Shown here in pieces: positions 5,438-5,798 of a stretch of DNA of 5,798 bases. Positions within the stretch are counted from its first letter, which is position 1, and the number at the start of each line of letters is the position of its first letter. A program made the position numbers and the translations under genes. The notes beneath the pieces are model-generated. The model saw only the letters and a list, made by a program, of their open reading frames with translations. It was not told the DNA's origin and made no database searches. The stretch is from Clostridia bacterium (GTDB lineage: Bacteria > Bacillota > Clostridia > Oscillospirales > CAG-272). The stretch covers positions 1 to 5,798 of the forward strand of contig JAGDCE010000385.1 in assembly GCA_017958705.1 (NCBI GenBank), written 5' to 3'.

Positions 5438-5798
5438 TTATCGGAAGAGCTCGATATAATCGACCGTGGCAGAAGCGAGAACAGGCTCGCTGTCGATATC
5501 GCCGGAAACGGTCAGCGTGCCGTCGAGCAGCTGCGACAGCAGCACGCAATAACCCTCGCGGTCGAACATCATTTCTGCCCACTGCGTGCCTTCGAGCGGG
5601 AGCTGGACGTAGTTACGCTCAGGCTCCTCCGCGCTGACGACGCCGAGGCGGGCGTCCACGCCGGCGTAGGCGGAATTCCATCTCCGCTGCTCTATCGCCT
5701 CAAGCGCATCTGCGGTGGTGGCGTAAACACCCTTCATCGCGGACGTCAGCGTCCTGCCGATGCCGTATTCGCTGTCTATCAGGTGAGACTGGTCGGCG
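5438..5798 (-). CDS. BMP-family ABC transporter substrate-binding protein, C-terminal part (5' partial)
   Basis: The minus-strand frame is open from the window edge to TAA at 5440-5438. It gives about 120 C-terminal residues, so the internal ATG at 5737 need not be the start. The first visible residues, ADQSHLIDS, followed by GRTLTSAMKGVYATTADALEAI, match the layout of the BMP/Med family (PF02608: D-S/A-D-Q, then L-T-S-x-x-K and a helix). The later DREGYCVLLSQLLDGTLTVSGDID resembles the C-terminal extension of clostridial BMP lipoproteins, where (E/D)xYxxLxxxLxxGxxxVSxDI is common. Such proteins sit outside the membrane as lipoproteins and feed nucleosides or related purine compounds to an ABC permease. 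The signal peptide, lipobox and ligand pocket lie beyond the window, so substrate cannot be judged. It converges on the glucanase with a shared terminator and is not in its operon. Confidence 0.7.
   Translation of the reverse strand, partial: ADQSHLIDSEYGIGRTLTSAMKGVYATTADALEAIEQRRWNSAYAGVDARLGVVSAEEPERNYVQLPLEGTQWAEMMFDREGYCVLLSQLLDGTLTVSGDIDSEPVLASATVDYIELFR

Noticed and set aside
5438..5737. Complete 99-residue protein starting at the internal ATG 5737 (minus)
   Set aside because: The frame continues open to the window edge and the upstream residues ADQSHLIDS fit the BMP family, so this is the C-terminal part of a longer gene.
1..5798. CRISPR array, insertion sequence, tRNA or rRNA
   Set aside because: No regularly spaced repeats, transposase-like frame, terminal inverted repeats or conserved tRNA/rRNA stretches seen on either strand; the repeats found are protein-module repeats.

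Overview
The window looks like a moderately GC-rich Clostridia (Bacillota) chromosome, probably an uncultured gut or herbivore-associated lineage. The pointers are a secreted enzyme ending in a type I-like dockerin, a BMP-family solute-binding protein, strong GGAGG ribosome sites, and AT-rich intergenic DNA between GC-richer genes. The taxonomic call is an inference from gene content only.

Layout. Bases 1-149 are the 3' end of an AMP-forming acyl-CoA synthetase gene (+), closed by an intrinsic terminator at 166-198. Bases 206-605 hold no convincing protein gene. On the minus strand they carry a textbook sigma70 promoter (TTGACA, 17 bp, TACAAT), about 365 nt of GC-rich sequence able to fold extensively, and a terminator hairpin. 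This is best read as an orphan structured non-coding RNA that I could not match to a known class. Bases 606-864 are the AT-rich upstream region of the main gene and contain an 11-bp direct repeat. Bases 865-5340 (+) encode one 1491-residue secreted multidomain glucanase. A perfect 14-bp, probably bidirectional terminator follows at 5369-5402. Bases 5438-5798 (-) are the 3' part of a convergent BMP-family substrate-binding protein gene that runs off the window.

The centre of interest is the giant glucanase. Its order is: signal peptide, FIVAR-like helical module, jelly-roll-like module, ricin-type beta-trefoil with three QxW motifs, GH16 catalytic domain with the laminarinase-type EIDIME active site, an eight-repeat WD40-like beta-propeller, a second FIVAR-like module, a second jelly-roll-like module, two Ig-like repeats, and a two-repeat dockerin. 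The dockerin implies docking to a cohesin on a scaffoldin or the cell surface, with the other modules binding polysaccharide or spacing the enzyme. A WD40-like propeller inside a dockerin-bearing GH16 enzyme, framed by a repeated helical/jelly-roll pair, is the least ordinary protein feature. The flanking genes are not obviously functionally linked to it: terminators separate all units, so the glucanase appears to be monocistronic.
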